The notes beneath the pieces were generated by a model that did no database searches, was not told the origin of the DNA, and was given only the letters and a program-made list of their open reading frames with translations. This document shows positions 1-7,515 of a stretch of 8,641 nt of DNA, in pieces. Position numbers and translations under genes: made by a program. This DNA comes from Gammaproteobacteria bacterium (GTDB taxonomy: Bacteria; Pseudomonadota; Gammaproteobacteria; GRL18): positions 1 to 8,641 of the forward strand of contig JANELJ010000075.1 in the NCBI GenBank assembly GCA_024511395.1, written 5' to 3'. Positions within the stretch are counted from its first letter, which is position 1. The number at the start of each line of letters is the position of its first letter.

Positions 1-21
1 CTCAACGCTCAACGCTCAATG
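1..21. repeat. Heptamer tandem repeat at the rnfC stop codon
   Basis: Three consecutive 7-bp units are visible: CTCAACG (1-7), CTCAACG (8-14) and CTCAATG (15-21). On the minus strand they read GCATTGA GCGTTGA GCGTTGA, and the first unit contains the rnfC stop codon TGA. The array touches the window edge, so its real length is unknown. A one-base variant of the same heptamer (CTGAACG) builds the hairpin between metG and rnfA, which suggests a shared intergenic repeat type. No function can be read from the sequence. Confidence 0.65.
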
Positions 22-1734
22 CTTTCCCCTCCGTCGCTGCTCAGCCTCATCAACCTGCCTCTGCTGCGCTTCAGTCAAATTCTCCGTATTCCGCTTCTGT
101 GCCTGCTGCTGAGCTTTTTTAGCCTTGCTGCGGGCAATGGCTTCTTGGATTAAATCGGCATGACTGCTGGCCGGTGATTTTTCTCCATCACCCCCAGCGG
201 CCTTTTGCTTTTCCTCAGCTTTCTTTTTAGCCAGCTTTTCCTTTCGCAGTCGAGCTGCTTCTTCCCTGGCTTTTTTCATTTTTTCCAGGCGTTCCTGGCG
301 GAACTCATGGCGTTCACGGGCCAGGTTGGCCTTATTGCGTTCTCGCTCATCATCCCATATTTCATTTTTGGCATAACGGAAATACTGTACCAGTGGGATA
401 TTACTGGGGCAGACATAGGAGCAGCAGCCACATTCAATGCAGTCAAAAATATTATAATCATGAATCTTTTCCAGATCCCTGGCTTTAGCGTACCAGTACA
501 TCTGCTGGGGTAGTAGGGACATGGGACAGCTGTCGGCACAGCGGCTGCAGCGGATACAGGGCATGGCCGGCGGCGGGGTGGCCAGTTCGCCGGGTTCGCT
601 GACCAGAATGCAATTAGTAGCCTTGGTCACCGGAACGTCTATAGAGGGTAAGGCAAAACCCATCATGGGGCCGCCCATTATAATTTTATCAACCTTGTTT
701 TTATCCCAGCCGGCCTGATCCATAATTTCCCGAATAGAGGTGCCGATGGCGACTTCCATATTCTGCGGTTTTTTTATGGCGCCGCCGGTAATGGTGACAA
801 TACGGGATACTAATGGCTCACCACGATAAACAGCCTGATAGACAGTCGCTGCTGTGGTGATATTGTGACAGATAATGCCGATATCCATAGGCAGTCCCTG
901 GGTCGGGACTTCCTTTCCTGTCAGAACCTGTATTAACTGTTTTTCCCCACCGGCCGGATAACGGGTCGGTACCTGAATGATTTCTATGGTCTGTTCGCAA
1001 TGTTCATGGATGGCCCGCTCATAACCGGCAATGGCATCGGATAAGGCTTTAAATGCTTCAGGCTTATTGTCTTCAATACCGATCAGGCAGTATCTGGCCC
1101 CCACAATTTTTTTAATCAGCAAAATGCCAAGAATAATTTCTTCTGGACGATTATGCATCAGAGCATCATCGCAGGTAATATACGGCTCACATTCTGCGGC
1201 ATTGATGATCAGGGTATCAGTGGCTTTTTTTCGGGCGGTTTCCAGTTTTGCAGCTGACGGGTAAAGTGCACCGCCAAGGCCGACAATACCTGCCTCAGCC
1301 ACCTTATCAGTAATTTGTTCTGCACTCAGTGCATGCAGATTTTTATGCTGCGGATCATCCAGGGAAATTAAAGGTGTACAGTTATCCCAGCGGTCATAGC
1401 CATCAGTCTCAATAATGACACATAAAGCTGGTAGGCCGGACGGGTGGGGTACCAGCCGTTCTTCAATAGCGGTTACGGTACCGGAACTTGAAGCGTGTAC
1501 GGGAGCGCTGACTGTTCCCTCGGCATGACCAATGAGCTGACCTTTTTTGACATTGTCTCCGACTTTAACCACCGCTTCAGTCGGATGACCAATATGCTGA
1601 CTCAGGGAAATTTCCAGCAGACGGGGTATTTCAGCGCTTTCAATAGGGCCTTCATTGGACAGTTGTTTTCTGCCGTCCAGCTTCAGGCCGCCGGGGAAAG
1701 ACCATAAGCGCTGTATGTGTGTGCTAATACTCAT
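16..1734 (-). CDS. rnfC: Electron transport complex subunit RnfC (RsxC)
   Basis: RnfC is the peripheral cytoplasmic subunit of the membrane Rnf/Rsx complex. It carries the nucleotide/flavin-binding module that links NAD(H) to the membrane subunits. The 572-aa product has an N-terminal barrel-sandwich region (about 30-110). A Complex-I 51-kDa-like Rossmann region follows, with a glycine-rich stretch [13 protein letters not shown] at 152-164 and [10 protein letters not shown] at 181-190. Two ferredoxin-type 4Fe-4S motifs come next: C393/C396/C399/C403 and C432/C435/C438/C442. A charged Lys/Glu/Ala/Gln-rich, probably coiled-coil tail covers about 460-572. This tail is moderate; E. coli RsxC has a much longer one. 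The ATG at 1734 overlaps the rnfB stop as ATGA, with a GGAG about 11 nt upstream, so translation is probably coupled. The stop is within the window; rnfD is expected beyond base 1. Identification is secure from the motifs and neighbours. Confidence 0.97.
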   Translation of the reverse strand: MSISTHIQRLWSFPGGLKLDGRKQLSNEGPIESAEIPRLLEISLSQHIGHPTEAVVKVGDNVKKGQLIGHAEGTVSAPVHASSSGTVTAIEERLVPHPSGLPALCVIIETDGYDRWDNCTPLISLDDPQHKNLHALSAEQITDKVAEAGIVGLGGALYPSAAKLETARKKATDTLIINAAECEPYITCDDALMHNRPEEIILGILLIKKIVGARYCLIGIEDNKPEAFKALSDAIAGYERAIHEHCEQTIEIIQVPTRYPAGGEKQLIQVLTGKEVPTQGLPMDIGIICHNITTAATVYQAVYRGEPLVSRIVTITGGAIKKPQNMEVAIGTSIREIMDQAGWDKNKVDKIIMGGPMMGFALPSIDVPVTKATNCILVSEPGELATPPPAMPCIRCSRCADSCPMSLLPQQMYWYAKARDLEKIHDYNIFDCIECGCCSYVCPSNIPLVQYFRYAKNEIWDDERERNKANLARERHEFRQERLEKMKKAREEAARLRKEKLAKKKAEEKQKAAGGDGEKSPASSHADLIQEAIARSKAKKAQQQAQKRNTENLTEAQQRQVDEAEQRRRGKH

Positions 1735-2336
1735 GGGTGAGCATTCTCCGCCAGTAACTGGTCAATAGTAGTAAAAATATTTCCAGTAGGAGTATGGTTA
1801 ACATCGTACTGGGGTTCAGGCCAGTGCCAGGTGGTAATAGTCTGTTTGATCGGCACCATTTCTATACAGTCCACAGGGCAGGGTGGAACACAGAGTTCAC
1901 AGCCGGTACATTCACTTTCAATTACCGTATGCATCTGTTTGGCGGCGCCAATAATGGCATCCACCGGACAGTCCTGAATACATAAGGTACAGCCGATACA
2001 GAGTTCTTCTATAATTACTGCAACAATAGGGCCTTCATGGGCTTCTTCCTCTTCTTCCAGAGGCAGAACTTCGACATCCAGCAGATCAGCCAGAGCCTGA
2101 ACGGTATTTTCGCCGCCGGGAGGGCAGAGGTTAATCGGGGCCTCACCAGCGGCAATGGCCTCGGCATAAGGCCGACAGCCGGCATAGGAACACTGGCCGC
2201 ATTGAGTCTGCGGCAGCAGAGCATCAATCTGATCCACTACCGGACTGGATTCTACCTTAAAGACAACGGAGGCCAGACCCAGCAATAGACCAAACAGGGC
2301 TGCCAGAGCAATAATGGCCAGTATACCCCAGAGCAT
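1731..2336 (-). CDS. rnfB: Electron transport complex subunit RnfB (RsxB), Fe-S ferredoxin subunit
   Basis: RnfB is a membrane-anchored multi-cluster ferredoxin that passes electrons within the Rnf complex. The 201-aa product opens with one hydrophobic transmembrane helix (about 2-26). Next is the RnfB-type 4Fe-4S domain with C46, C49, C54 and C71 ([10 protein letters not shown]...LCPPGG). An acidic linker, [11 protein letters not shown], spans 92-102. Two bacterial-ferredoxin motifs follow: C113/C116/C119/C123 and C143/C146/C149/C153, with an extra C157. Length matches the usual gammaproteobacterial size (about 190-200 aa). It starts 1 nt after the rnfA stop, with AAGGTG about 10 nt upstream inside rnfA, and ends in a 4-nt overlap with rnfC. 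All cluster ligands are present, so the protein looks functional. Confidence 0.97.
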   Translation of the reverse strand: MLWGILAIIALAALFGLLLGLASVVFKVESSPVVDQIDALLPQTQCGQCSYAGCRPYAEAIAAGEAPINLCPPGGENTVQALADLLDVEVLPLEEEEEAHEGPIVAVIIEELCIGCTLCIQDCPVDAIIGAAKQMHTVIESECTGCELCVPPCPVDCIEMVPIKQTITTWHWPEPQYDVNHTPTGNIFTTIDQLLAENAHP

Positions 2337-2337
2337 C

Positions 2338-2925
2338 CTAGTTCAGCACCTTATCCAGGCCGGTAAAACCTAAAAAAGCAATAGACATTAAGCCGGCCGT
2401 AATCAGACCAATGGGAGCGCCCTGAAAGATTTCCGGAACATCAGCAGAAGCCAGACGCTCACGAATGAAAGCGAATAATACCATCACCATGGAAAAACCC
2501 AGCGCGGCACCAAAACCGAAAATAATCGATTCAAAAAAGTTATAGCCGGTCTGAACATTAAGCAGGGCCACCCCTAATACCGCACAGTTAGTAGTAATTA
2601 AAGGCAGAAACATCCCTAGCACCTGATACAGCATAGGACTGGTTTTATGCACCACCATTTCAGTAAAGTTAACCACTGCCGCAATGACAAGGATAAAAGT
2701 AATGGTCCGCAGGTACTCAATATCCAGAGGAATAAGAATATACTGGTTAACCAGATAACTGGAGGCGGATGACAAAGTCAGCACAAAAGTAGTAGCCAGC
2801 GCCATCCCCGCCGCCACTTTCAGCTTCCTGGAAGAGCCCATAAACGGACACAGGCCAAGAAACTTAACCAGCACGAAGTTGTTAACAAAAATGGTTGAGA
2901 TTAATAGTAAAAAATATTCGCTCAT
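2338..2925 (-). CDS. rnfA: Electron transport complex subunit RnfA (RsxA), integral membrane
   Basis: RnfA is one of the two homologous core membrane subunits (with RnfE) of the Rnf complex. The 195-aa sequence is strongly hydrophobic, with about six transmembrane segments. It carries the family signatures [14 protein letters not shown] (17-30, C26) and [16 protein letters not shown] (106-121, C114). These half-buried cysteines are known from structural work on the family to bind an intramembrane 2Fe-2S cluster shared with the partner subunit. The start MSEYFLLL matches the usual RnfA N-terminus, although the bases before ATG (GCCCACACAC) contain no Shine-Dalgarno sequence. Immediately upstream lies a long hairpin (2936-2988), then metG on the same strand. 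It is the first rnf gene in the cluster, directly followed by rnfB. Confidence 0.97.
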   Translation of the reverse strand: MSEYFLLLISTIFVNNFVLVKFLGLCPFMGSSRKLKVAAGMALATTFVLTLSSASSYLVNQYILIPLDIEYLRTITFILVIAAVVNFTEMVVHKTSPMLYQVLGMFLPLITTNCAVLGVALLNVQTGYNFFESIIFGFGAALGFSMVMVLFAFIRERLASADVPEIFQGAPIGLITAGLMSIAFLGFTGLDKVLN

Positions 2926-2935
2926 GTGTGTGGGC

Positions 2936-2988
2936 GTTCAGCGTTCAGATTAAGAGCAGGAACAAAAAGCTCTTTCTGAACGCTGAAC
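2936..2988. repeat. Long heptamer-based hairpin between metG and rnfA
   Basis: A perfect 14-bp inverted repeat (GTTCAGCGTTCAGA at 2936-2949, TCTGAACGCTGAAC at 2975-2988) encloses a second 6-bp stem (AAGAGC 2952-2957, GCTCTT 2969-2974). The loop is 11 nt, and the only imperfection is a 2-nt bulge (2950-2951). The outer arms are themselves tandem heptamers (GCGTTCA x2; CTGAACG/CTGAACA). It fills most of the 73-nt metG-rnfA spacer, 10 nt from each gene. No T-run follows on either strand, so it is not a standard intrinsic terminator. It could be a REP-like mRNA stabiliser or a partial attenuator limiting metG read-through into rnf; that is inference. Confidence 0.8.
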
Positions 2989-2998
2989 ACTGTCTCTC

Positions 2999-5101
2999 CT
3001 ATTTCACTCTCATACCAGGCTGCGCACCATTCTCCTGATCACCGTCAGGATTCAGAATCCACAGATCTTTCCCGCCCGGGCCGGCGGCCAGGACCATGCC
3101 TTCGGAGACGCCGAAGCGCATTTTTCTGGGGGTCAGGTTGGCGACCATTACCGTTAGTTTGCCTTCCAGCTCTTCTGGTTTGTAGGCGGATTTTATGCCG
3201 GCAAAGACATTGCGGGTTTCACCGCCTAGGTCCAGCGTGAGCTGGAGTAGTTTATCGGCTTTTTCTACGTGCTCTGCCTTAACAATACGGGTTATGCGTA
3301 AATCTATTTTGGCAAAATCATCGAAGTTAATGGTTTCGCTAATGGGATCGGCACTTAAAGGTGAATCGTTATCAGCTTTAGTGGCTGTGCTGTCCTGTTT
3401 AACTTCGCTCTGAGTTGCCTTAAGTTCTTCTTTGGAGGCGTCGATAACTGCCTGCACACGTTCATCTTCAACCCGCATCATCAGGGGCTTGAATTTTTTA
3501 ATTTCATGGCTGGTTAAGGGTGTCTGAGCATCGTCCCAGTTCATGCTGTCCAGGTTTAAAAAGTCGGCGACTTTATCAGCCATAACGGGCAGTACCGGTG
3601 CCAGATAGATGATTAACTGCCGGAACAGGTTTAAACCCATACTGCAGACATCATGTACTTCCTGTTCTCTGCCTTCTTCCTTAATGACCTGCCAGGGTTT
3701 TTTCTCATCAATATACTGGTTGGCATGATCCGCCAAGGCCATAATTTCCCGCACGGCCTTGCTGAATTCCCGGTCTTCATAATGCTGTGCAATGGTATCA
3801 GCGGCATCGGCAAACTGGTCAAATAGCTGTGGCTCACTGACGCTTTCTGACAGGGTTGAGTTAAATTTCTTTTTAATAAAGCCGGCACAGCGACTGGCAA
3901 TATTAACGACCTTGCCCACCAGATCAGAATTAACCCGTAGCCGAAAATCCTCCAGATTTAAATCCAGATCGGTCACTCCACTGCCCAGTTTGGCGGCAAA
4001 GTAGTAACGCAGGTATTCCGGATTTAATTGCTCCAGATAGGTTCGGGCCTTAATAAACGTGCCCCGGGATTTGGACATTTTCTGTCCGTCCACGGTCAGA
4101 AATCCATGGGCAAAAATAGCCGTCGGGGTTCTGAAACCGGTGCCGTGCAGCATAGCCGGCCAGAACAGACCATGGAAATAAATAATATCCTTGCCGATAA
4201 AATGGTACAACTCACTCTGGCTGTCTGATTCCCAGAAACTGTCAAAATCAATACCTTCGCGGTCGCACAGGTTCTTGAAACTGGCAATATAACCAATGGG
4301 AGCATCCAGCCAGACATAAAAATATTTGTTGGTAGTGCCGGGAATTTCAAAACCAAAATAAGGCTTGTCGCGGGAAATATCCCATTCCTGTAGACCAGCC
4401 TCAAACCATTCCTGTAATTTATTGCTAACTTCATCCTGTAAATGACCGGATGCCGTCCAGTCCTTTAACATGGGTTCGAAGTCCGGTAATTTAAAGAAAA
4501 AATGTTCTGAATCTTTTTCAACCGGTTTAACCCCGGAGACCGCAGACACGGCATTTTTTAATTCAGTGGGGCTGTAGGTGGCACCGCAGACTTCACAATT
4601 ATCGCCGTATTGATCAGCGGCACCGCATTTGGGGCACTCACCCTTGATAAAGCGATCCGGTAGAAACATTTCTTTTTCAGGATCATAAGCCTGGGATATG
4701 GTGCGCTTGCTGATATGGCCGGCATCGTTCAGGCTGTTATATATGGTTTCAGCAAAAAAGCGGTTTTCCGGGCTGTGAGTACTGTAATAATTGTCAAAGG
4801 CAATGGCAAAGTCCTTAAAGTCCGCCTGGTGTTCCTTGCTGGTTTCTGCAATCAGCTGTTTCGGGGTAATGCCTTCGGACTGGGCTCGCAGCATAATGGG
4901 GGTTCCGTGAGCATCATCGGCACAGACATAGTAACATTCATGACCTTGTATTTTCTGAAAGCGTACCCATATATCGGTCTGGATATATTCAACAAGATGT
5001 CCCAGATGGATAGAGCCATTGGCATAGGGTAATGCACTGGTCACCAGGATTTTTCTTTTGCTGTTATTTTGCGCAGTAGTCAAATTCGCTTGTGTTGCCA
5101 T
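2999..5101 (-). CDS. metG: Methionine--tRNA ligase (MetG)
   Basis: This cytoplasmic class I aminoacyl-tRNA synthetase charges tRNA-Met, including the initiator, using ATP and methionine. The 700-aa product shows the HIGH-type signature HLGH (32-35) and KMSKS (341-345). Its zinc-knuckle insertion has C156/C159 and C169/C172. An alpha-helical anticodon domain (about 385-545) has the N-IASR and DEKKPW-type motifs. After a polar linker (about 560-592) comes a C-terminal EMAP/Trbp111-like OB-fold (about 594-700) used for tRNA binding and dimerisation. Length and domain order match the long proteobacterial form. The ATG at 5101 has only a weak AGAG about 10 nt upstream. It is divergent from mrp and precedes the rnf genes by 73 nt. 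No defects seen. Confidence 0.98.
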   Translation of the reverse strand: MATQANLTTAQNNSKRKILVTSALPYANGSIHLGHLVEYIQTDIWVRFQKIQGHECYYVCADDAHGTPIMLRAQSEGITPKQLIAETSKEHQADFKDFAIAFDNYYSTHSPENRFFAETIYNSLNDAGHISKRTISQAYDPEKEMFLPDRFIKGECPKCGAADQYGDNCEVCGATYSPTELKNAVSAVSGVKPVEKDSEHFFFKLPDFEPMLKDWTASGHLQDEVSNKLQEWFEAGLQEWDISRDKPYFGFEIPGTTNKYFYVWLDAPIGYIASFKNLCDREGIDFDSFWESDSQSELYHFIGKDIIYFHGLFWPAMLHGTGFRTPTAIFAHGFLTVDGQKMSKSRGTFIKARTYLEQLNPEYLRYYFAAKLGSGVTDLDLNLEDFRLRVNSDLVGKVVNIASRCAGFIKKKFNSTLSESVSEPQLFDQFADAADTIAQHYEDREFSKAVREIMALADHANQYIDEKKPWQVIKEEGREQEVHDVCSMGLNLFRQLIIYLAPVLPVMADKVADFLNLDSMNWDDAQTPLTSHEIKKFKPLMMRVEDERVQAVIDASKEELKATQSEVKQDSTATKADNDSPLSADPISETINFDDFAKIDLRITRIVKAEHVEKADKLLQLTLDLGGETRNVFAGIKSAYKPEELEGKLTVMVANLTPRKMRFGVSEGMVLAAGPGGKDLWILNPDGDQENGAQPGMRVK

Positions 5102-5119
5102 GAACGGAAAACTCTTTTG

Positions 5120-5159
5120 TTAATACCTTTAATACGCATATTTTAATTATGGGTATTAA
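5120..5159. promoter_or_regulatory. Nested dyad in the metG leader
   Basis: TTAATACC (5120-5127) is the exact reverse complement of GGTATTAA (5152-5159). Between them is a smaller AATA-CGCA-TATT hairpin at 5131-5142. The structure lies 19-58 bases upstream of the metG start. It is AT-rich and could be an operator or a leader stem, but no regulator can be named and chance is possible. Confidence 0.3.
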
Positions 5160-5211
5160 TGACGGTATAATCGGTAAATTAATAGTCTGTTAGTTGTTTA
5201 ATATTAAGTTG

Positions 5212-5234
5212 AGCGTGGAAAAATAAAACACGCT
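5212..5234. promoter_or_regulatory. Perfect 6-bp dyad upstream of metG
   Basis: AGCGTG (5212-5217) and CACGCT (5229-5234) form a perfect inverted repeat with an 11-nt A/T-rich spacer, about 110-130 bases upstream of the metG ATG. The geometry fits a dimeric repressor site or a short hairpin. No known consensus is recognised. Confidence 0.25.
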
Positions 5235-5322
5235 ATCTTACCAATTTTAACGGTTCTTTCACAAGCATGGCTGGACTGAAAACCGCTTTTGCCGGACATC
5301 CAGACTTAATCTCAGGTCTCTC

Positions 5323-5346
5323 TCCTGAGTATATTCTTGAGTATAT
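5323..5346 (+). repeat. 12-bp tandem duplication overlapping the mrp promoter
   Basis: TCCTGAGTATAT (5323-5334) is followed directly by TCTTGAGTATAT (5335-5346), 11 of 12 bases identical. The second copy supplies the -35-like TTGAGT of the mrp promoter. The first copy also forms the right arm of the CTCAGG/CCTGAG hairpin. It may be a duplicated activator or repressor half-site, or simple slippage. Confidence 0.55.
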
Positions 5347-5364
5347 TAAAGAAATCTGTATAAT
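5337..5364 (+). promoter_or_regulatory. Sigma70-like promoter for mrp
   Basis: A -35-like TTGAGT (5337-5342) and a perfect -10 TATAAT (5359-5364) are separated by 16 bp. This is the best promoter seen in the divergent region and points toward mrp. Transcription from it would begin near 5371 and pass through the whole MITE before the mrp start at 5619, giving a leader of about 250 nt. Confidence 0.55.
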
Positions 5365-5407
5365 ACCCTACTTATTTACTAAGGATTTAGTAGAATTCGG
5401 ATTTGAA

Positions 5408-5593
5408 TTCAACCTAAATAAATCAGTTGAACCGTAGCGAGAATGATCAGAGTGCTGGAGATACAAGGATTTACAGGTTATTTTGGCTTTACTCGTAGTC
5501 ACCCTACGGGTGAAGTCAAAATGTTCTGGAAAGCCTTGTAGATTCAGTGCTATGGACATTCGCAGTAGGTTCAACTGATTTATTTAGGTTCAA
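5408..5593. mobile_element. 176-bp palindromic MITE with TTCAA target-site duplication
   Basis: The element spans 5413-5588 and is bounded by 5-bp direct repeats TTCAA (5408-5412 and 5589-5593). Its ends are perfect inverted repeats of 21 bp (5413-5433 and 5568-5588), reading CCTAAATAAATC... inward. Because the duplication begins TT and ends AA, the apparent repeat extends to 23 bp. Beyond the ends the two halves still match imperfectly all the way in: for example TACAAGG-TTT-CAG and ATTTTG-CTT-AC-CGTAG occur in both arms. They meet at a small loop (CGTAG-TCACC-CTACG, 5494-5508). It has no transposase, so it must have been mobilised in trans by an element with matching ends; I cannot name the family. 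It ends 14 nt before the mrp ribosome binding site. Confidence 0.85.
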
Positions 5594-5618
5594 ACTTTAA
5601 CAGGTGGAGTTTTTTACC

Positions 5619-6704
5619 ATGGCAACTGCAGAGCAAGTTGAAGAAAAATTAAAAGAATTTATTGACCCTTACTTTGAAACCGATCTGGTTTCTGCCAAGT
5701 GTATTAAAAATGTTCAGGTGGACGGTTCAAAAGCAATCGTTGATATTGAACTGGGTTTTCCGCATCAGGGTTATGAGCAGGAATTAAGCGAAAAACTGAT
5801 CACTCTGTTAACAGAAATTGACGGTATTGATGAAGTTGAAGTCAATATCAGCAGTAAAATTGTTATTCATGCTGTGCAAAAAGGCGTACAGCCTATTCAG
5901 GGTGTTAAAAACATTGTTGCTGTAGCGTCCGGTAAGGGTGGTGTGGGTAAATCCACAACTACGGTAAACCTGGCACTGGCACTGGCTAAAGAAGGTGCCA
6001 GCGTTGCCGTACTCGATGCGGATATTTACGGCCCTAGTATGCCGCGTATGTTAGGTATTAGCGGCAAGCCTGAATCTGAAGACGGTCAGTCTCTGGAACC
6101 CCTGGTTAATTACGGTATCCAGACCATGTCCATTGGTTTTCTGATTGATGATGATACTCCGATGATCTGGCGTGGTCCTATGGTCACCCAGGCACTGGAA
6201 CAGTTATTTAAAGATACCCGCTGGAAAGATGTTGACTATCTGGTTGTGGATCTGCCGCCTGGCACCGGTGATGTCCAGCTGACCCTGGCCCAGAAGATCC
6301 CTGTCAGTGGTGCGGTAATCGTAACTACACCTCAGGATATTGCCTTACTGGATGCCCGTAAAGGTCTGAAAATGTTTGAAAAGGTGAATGTCCCGGTACT
6401 GGGTGTGGTAGAAAATATGTCTACTCATATTTGCAGTAACTGCGGTCATGAAGAACGTATCTTTGGTGAAGGCGGCGGTCAGCGTATGTCTGAAGAAGAA
6501 AATGTTGACTTATTAGGTGCCCTGCCTCTGGATATGAGCATTCGTCAGCTGGCGGATGACGGTAAACCCACCGTGGTTTCTGAGCCAGATAGCCGTATTA
6601 CTGAGCTGTATGTTGATATTGCCCGTAAGGTTGCGGCCAAGCTGGCACTTAAAGCCCGTGATTACACTAACCGTTTCCCTAAAATTGTTATTAAAAATGA
6701 TTAG
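5619..6704 (+). CDS. apbC: Iron-sulfur cluster carrier protein Mrp/ApbC
   Basis: This cytoplasmic P-loop ATPase of the Mrp/NBP35 (ParA/MinD-like) family binds and transfers Fe-S clusters to apoproteins. The 361-aa product has an N-terminal MIP18/DUF59 domain (about 1-85). The deviant Walker A is GKGGVGKS (105-112), followed by LDADIYGPSMPR (132-143), a Walker B region VDLPPGTGD (210-218) and the cluster-binding CxxC pair C272/C275. I chose the ATG at 5619 because AGGTGGAG (5602-5609) is an excellent ribosome binding site 9 nt upstream. The in-frame GTG at 5604 lies within that site and is not a likely start. The gene is monocistronic: a promoter lies upstream beyond the MITE and a strong terminator follows. 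It stands near the Fe-S-rich Rnf genes, but a functional link is only inference. Confidence 0.96.
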   Translation: MATAEQVEEKLKEFIDPYFETDLVSAKCIKNVQVDGSKAIVDIELGFPHQGYEQELSEKLITLLTEIDGIDEVEVNISSKIVIHAVQKGVQPIQGVKNIVAVASGKGGVGKSTTTVNLALALAKEGASVAVLDADIYGPSMPRMLGISGKPESEDGQSLEPLVNYGIQTMSIGFLIDDDTPMIWRGPMVTQALEQLFKDTRWKDVDYLVVDLPPGTGDVQLTLAQKIPVSGAVIVTTPQDIALLDARKGLKMFEKVNVPVLGVVENMSTHICSNCGHEERIFGEGGGQRMSEEENVDLLGALPLDMSIRQLADDGKPTVVSEPDSRITELYVDIARKVAAKLALKARDYTNRFPKIVIKND

Positions 6705-6764
6705 TGTTTAAGAAGATTTTAAAAAGCTTTAAGAATAAACACACTTAAAGTCAGATAATGTCTT

Positions 6765-6803
6765 AAAAGCCGCTGTACATAATTTTGTGCAGCGGCTTTT
6801 TTT
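6765..6803 (+). terminator. Strong intrinsic terminator after mrp
   Basis: A 15-bp stem (6765-6779 with 6786-6800, one G-U pair, GC-rich core GCCGCTG/CAGCGGC) with a 6-nt loop is followed by a run of seven T (6797-6803). It lies about 60 nt after the mrp stop. The A-run on its left side means it could also act on minus-strand transcripts. Confidence 0.92.
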
Positions 6804-6824
6804 GTTTCTCACTTGTTTTTAGTG

Positions 6825-6893
6825 TTTATCAAATAGATAATAGCAGGCAATAAAAAAGCGGCATGGTTCGCTTTTTTTATGGTATCTGATAAA
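6825..6893. repeat. Second hairpin and nested inverted repeat before dcd
   Basis: An inner stem AAAAAAGCG (6852-6860) pairs with CGCTTTTTT (6869-6877) around an 8-nt loop, giving a small bidirectional terminator-like hairpin. It is flanked by outer arms TTTATC-AAAT-AGATA (6825-6839) and TATCTGATAAA (6883-6893), which pair if AAAT is bulged. The outer pairing could be chance in AT-rich DNA, but the inner stem is clear. It may insulate dcd from mrp transcription. Confidence 0.5.
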
Positions 6894-6946
6894 TAATAAA
6901 ATAATTTAAGCAGCTAATTTAAAAATAATGTGAGAACCAGATTCTT

Positions 6947-7513
6947 ATGAGTATTAAATCCGATCACTGGATCCGTTCCATGGCTGAAAATGAAGGCATG
7001 ATAGAGCCTTTTGAAGGCAAGCAGGTTAAAGAACTAAATGGTCAGAGGGTTGTATCCTATGGTACTTCCAGCTATGGCTATGATGTACGCTGTTCCAGGG
7101 AGTTTAAAATATTTACCAATATTAATTCCGCTATTGTTGATCCTAAGGATTTTGACGATAACAGCTTTGTGGATGTTGAGTCCGATATCTGTATTATCCC
7201 GCCCAATTCTTTTGCCTTGGCACGTACTGTGGAATATTTTCGTATTCCAAGAAAAGTTCTGACAGTCTGTCTGGGTAAATCCACCTATGCCCGCTGCGGT
7301 ATTATTGTTAATGTAACCCCCCTGGAACCGGAATGGGAAGGGCATGTGACACTGGAATTTTCTAATACTACGCCTTTACCGGCAAAAATATATGCTAATG
7401 AAGGCGTTGCACAAATGCTGTTTTTTGAATCGGATGAGGAATGTGATATTTCCTATAAAGATAAAAACGGTAAATACCAAGGGCAAACAGGGGTGGTTAC
7501 GCCGAGAACCTGA
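6947..7513 (+). CDS. dcd: dCTP deaminase (Dcd)
   Basis: Dcd hydrolyses dCTP to dUTP and ammonia in the cytoplasm, feeding the pyrimidine pathway to dTMP through dUTPase. The 188-aa product belongs to the trimeric dUTPase-like fold. It shows [10 protein letters not shown] (110-119, with the conserved Ser/Arg of the nucleotide pocket) and [19 protein letters not shown] (122-140), where E137 aligns with the catalytic glutamate in [18 protein letters not shown] (143-156) and the C-terminal QGQTG loop (178-182), which closes over the triphosphate, are also present. Length equals the Pseudomonas-type enzyme and is slightly shorter than E. coli. The start has a weak GTGAGAA site about 10 nt upstream; no clear promoter was identified. 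Next gene follows after 2 nt. Confidence 0.97.
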   Translation: MSIKSDHWIRSMAENEGMIEPFEGKQVKELNGQRVVSYGTSSYGYDVRCSREFKIFTNINSAIVDPKDFDDNSFVDVESDICIIPPNSFALARTVEYFRIPRKVLTVCLGKSTYARCGIIVNVTPLEPEWEGHVTLEFSNTTPLPAKIYANEGVAQMLFFESDEECDISYKDKNGKYQGQTGVVTPRT

Positions 7514-7515
7514 TT

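Larger units (their letters stand above)
5102..5407. other. Divergent metG/mrp intergenic region, left part
   Basis: Together with the MITE and mrp leader this forms a 517-nt gap between the divergent metG and mrp starts. Contents I can support: the metG 5' leader with small dyads (5120-5159 and 5212-5234), a short hairpin CTCAGG-N7-CCTGAG (5311-5329), a 12-bp tandem duplication (5323-5346), and a sigma70-like promoter toward mrp (5337-5364). A 56-codon open frame with an ATG at 5267 (ending 5437 inside the MITE) is present but has no Shine-Dalgarno and no recognised family. No tRNA or riboswitch core was recognised. Confidence 0.6.

Noticed and set aside
3631..3900. Alternative minus-strand frame inside metG
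   Set aside because: It is an out-of-frame shadow of the intact metG coding sequence.
5368..5574. 68-codon minus-strand open frame inside and beside the MITE
   Set aside because: It is contained in a non-coding palindromic element, without ribosome site or transposase similarity.
5604..5618. GTG upstream start for mrp giving a 366-aa product
   Set aside because: The GTG is part of the ribosome binding site AGGTGGAG. The ATG at 5619 is ideally spaced and gives the usual Mrp N-terminus.
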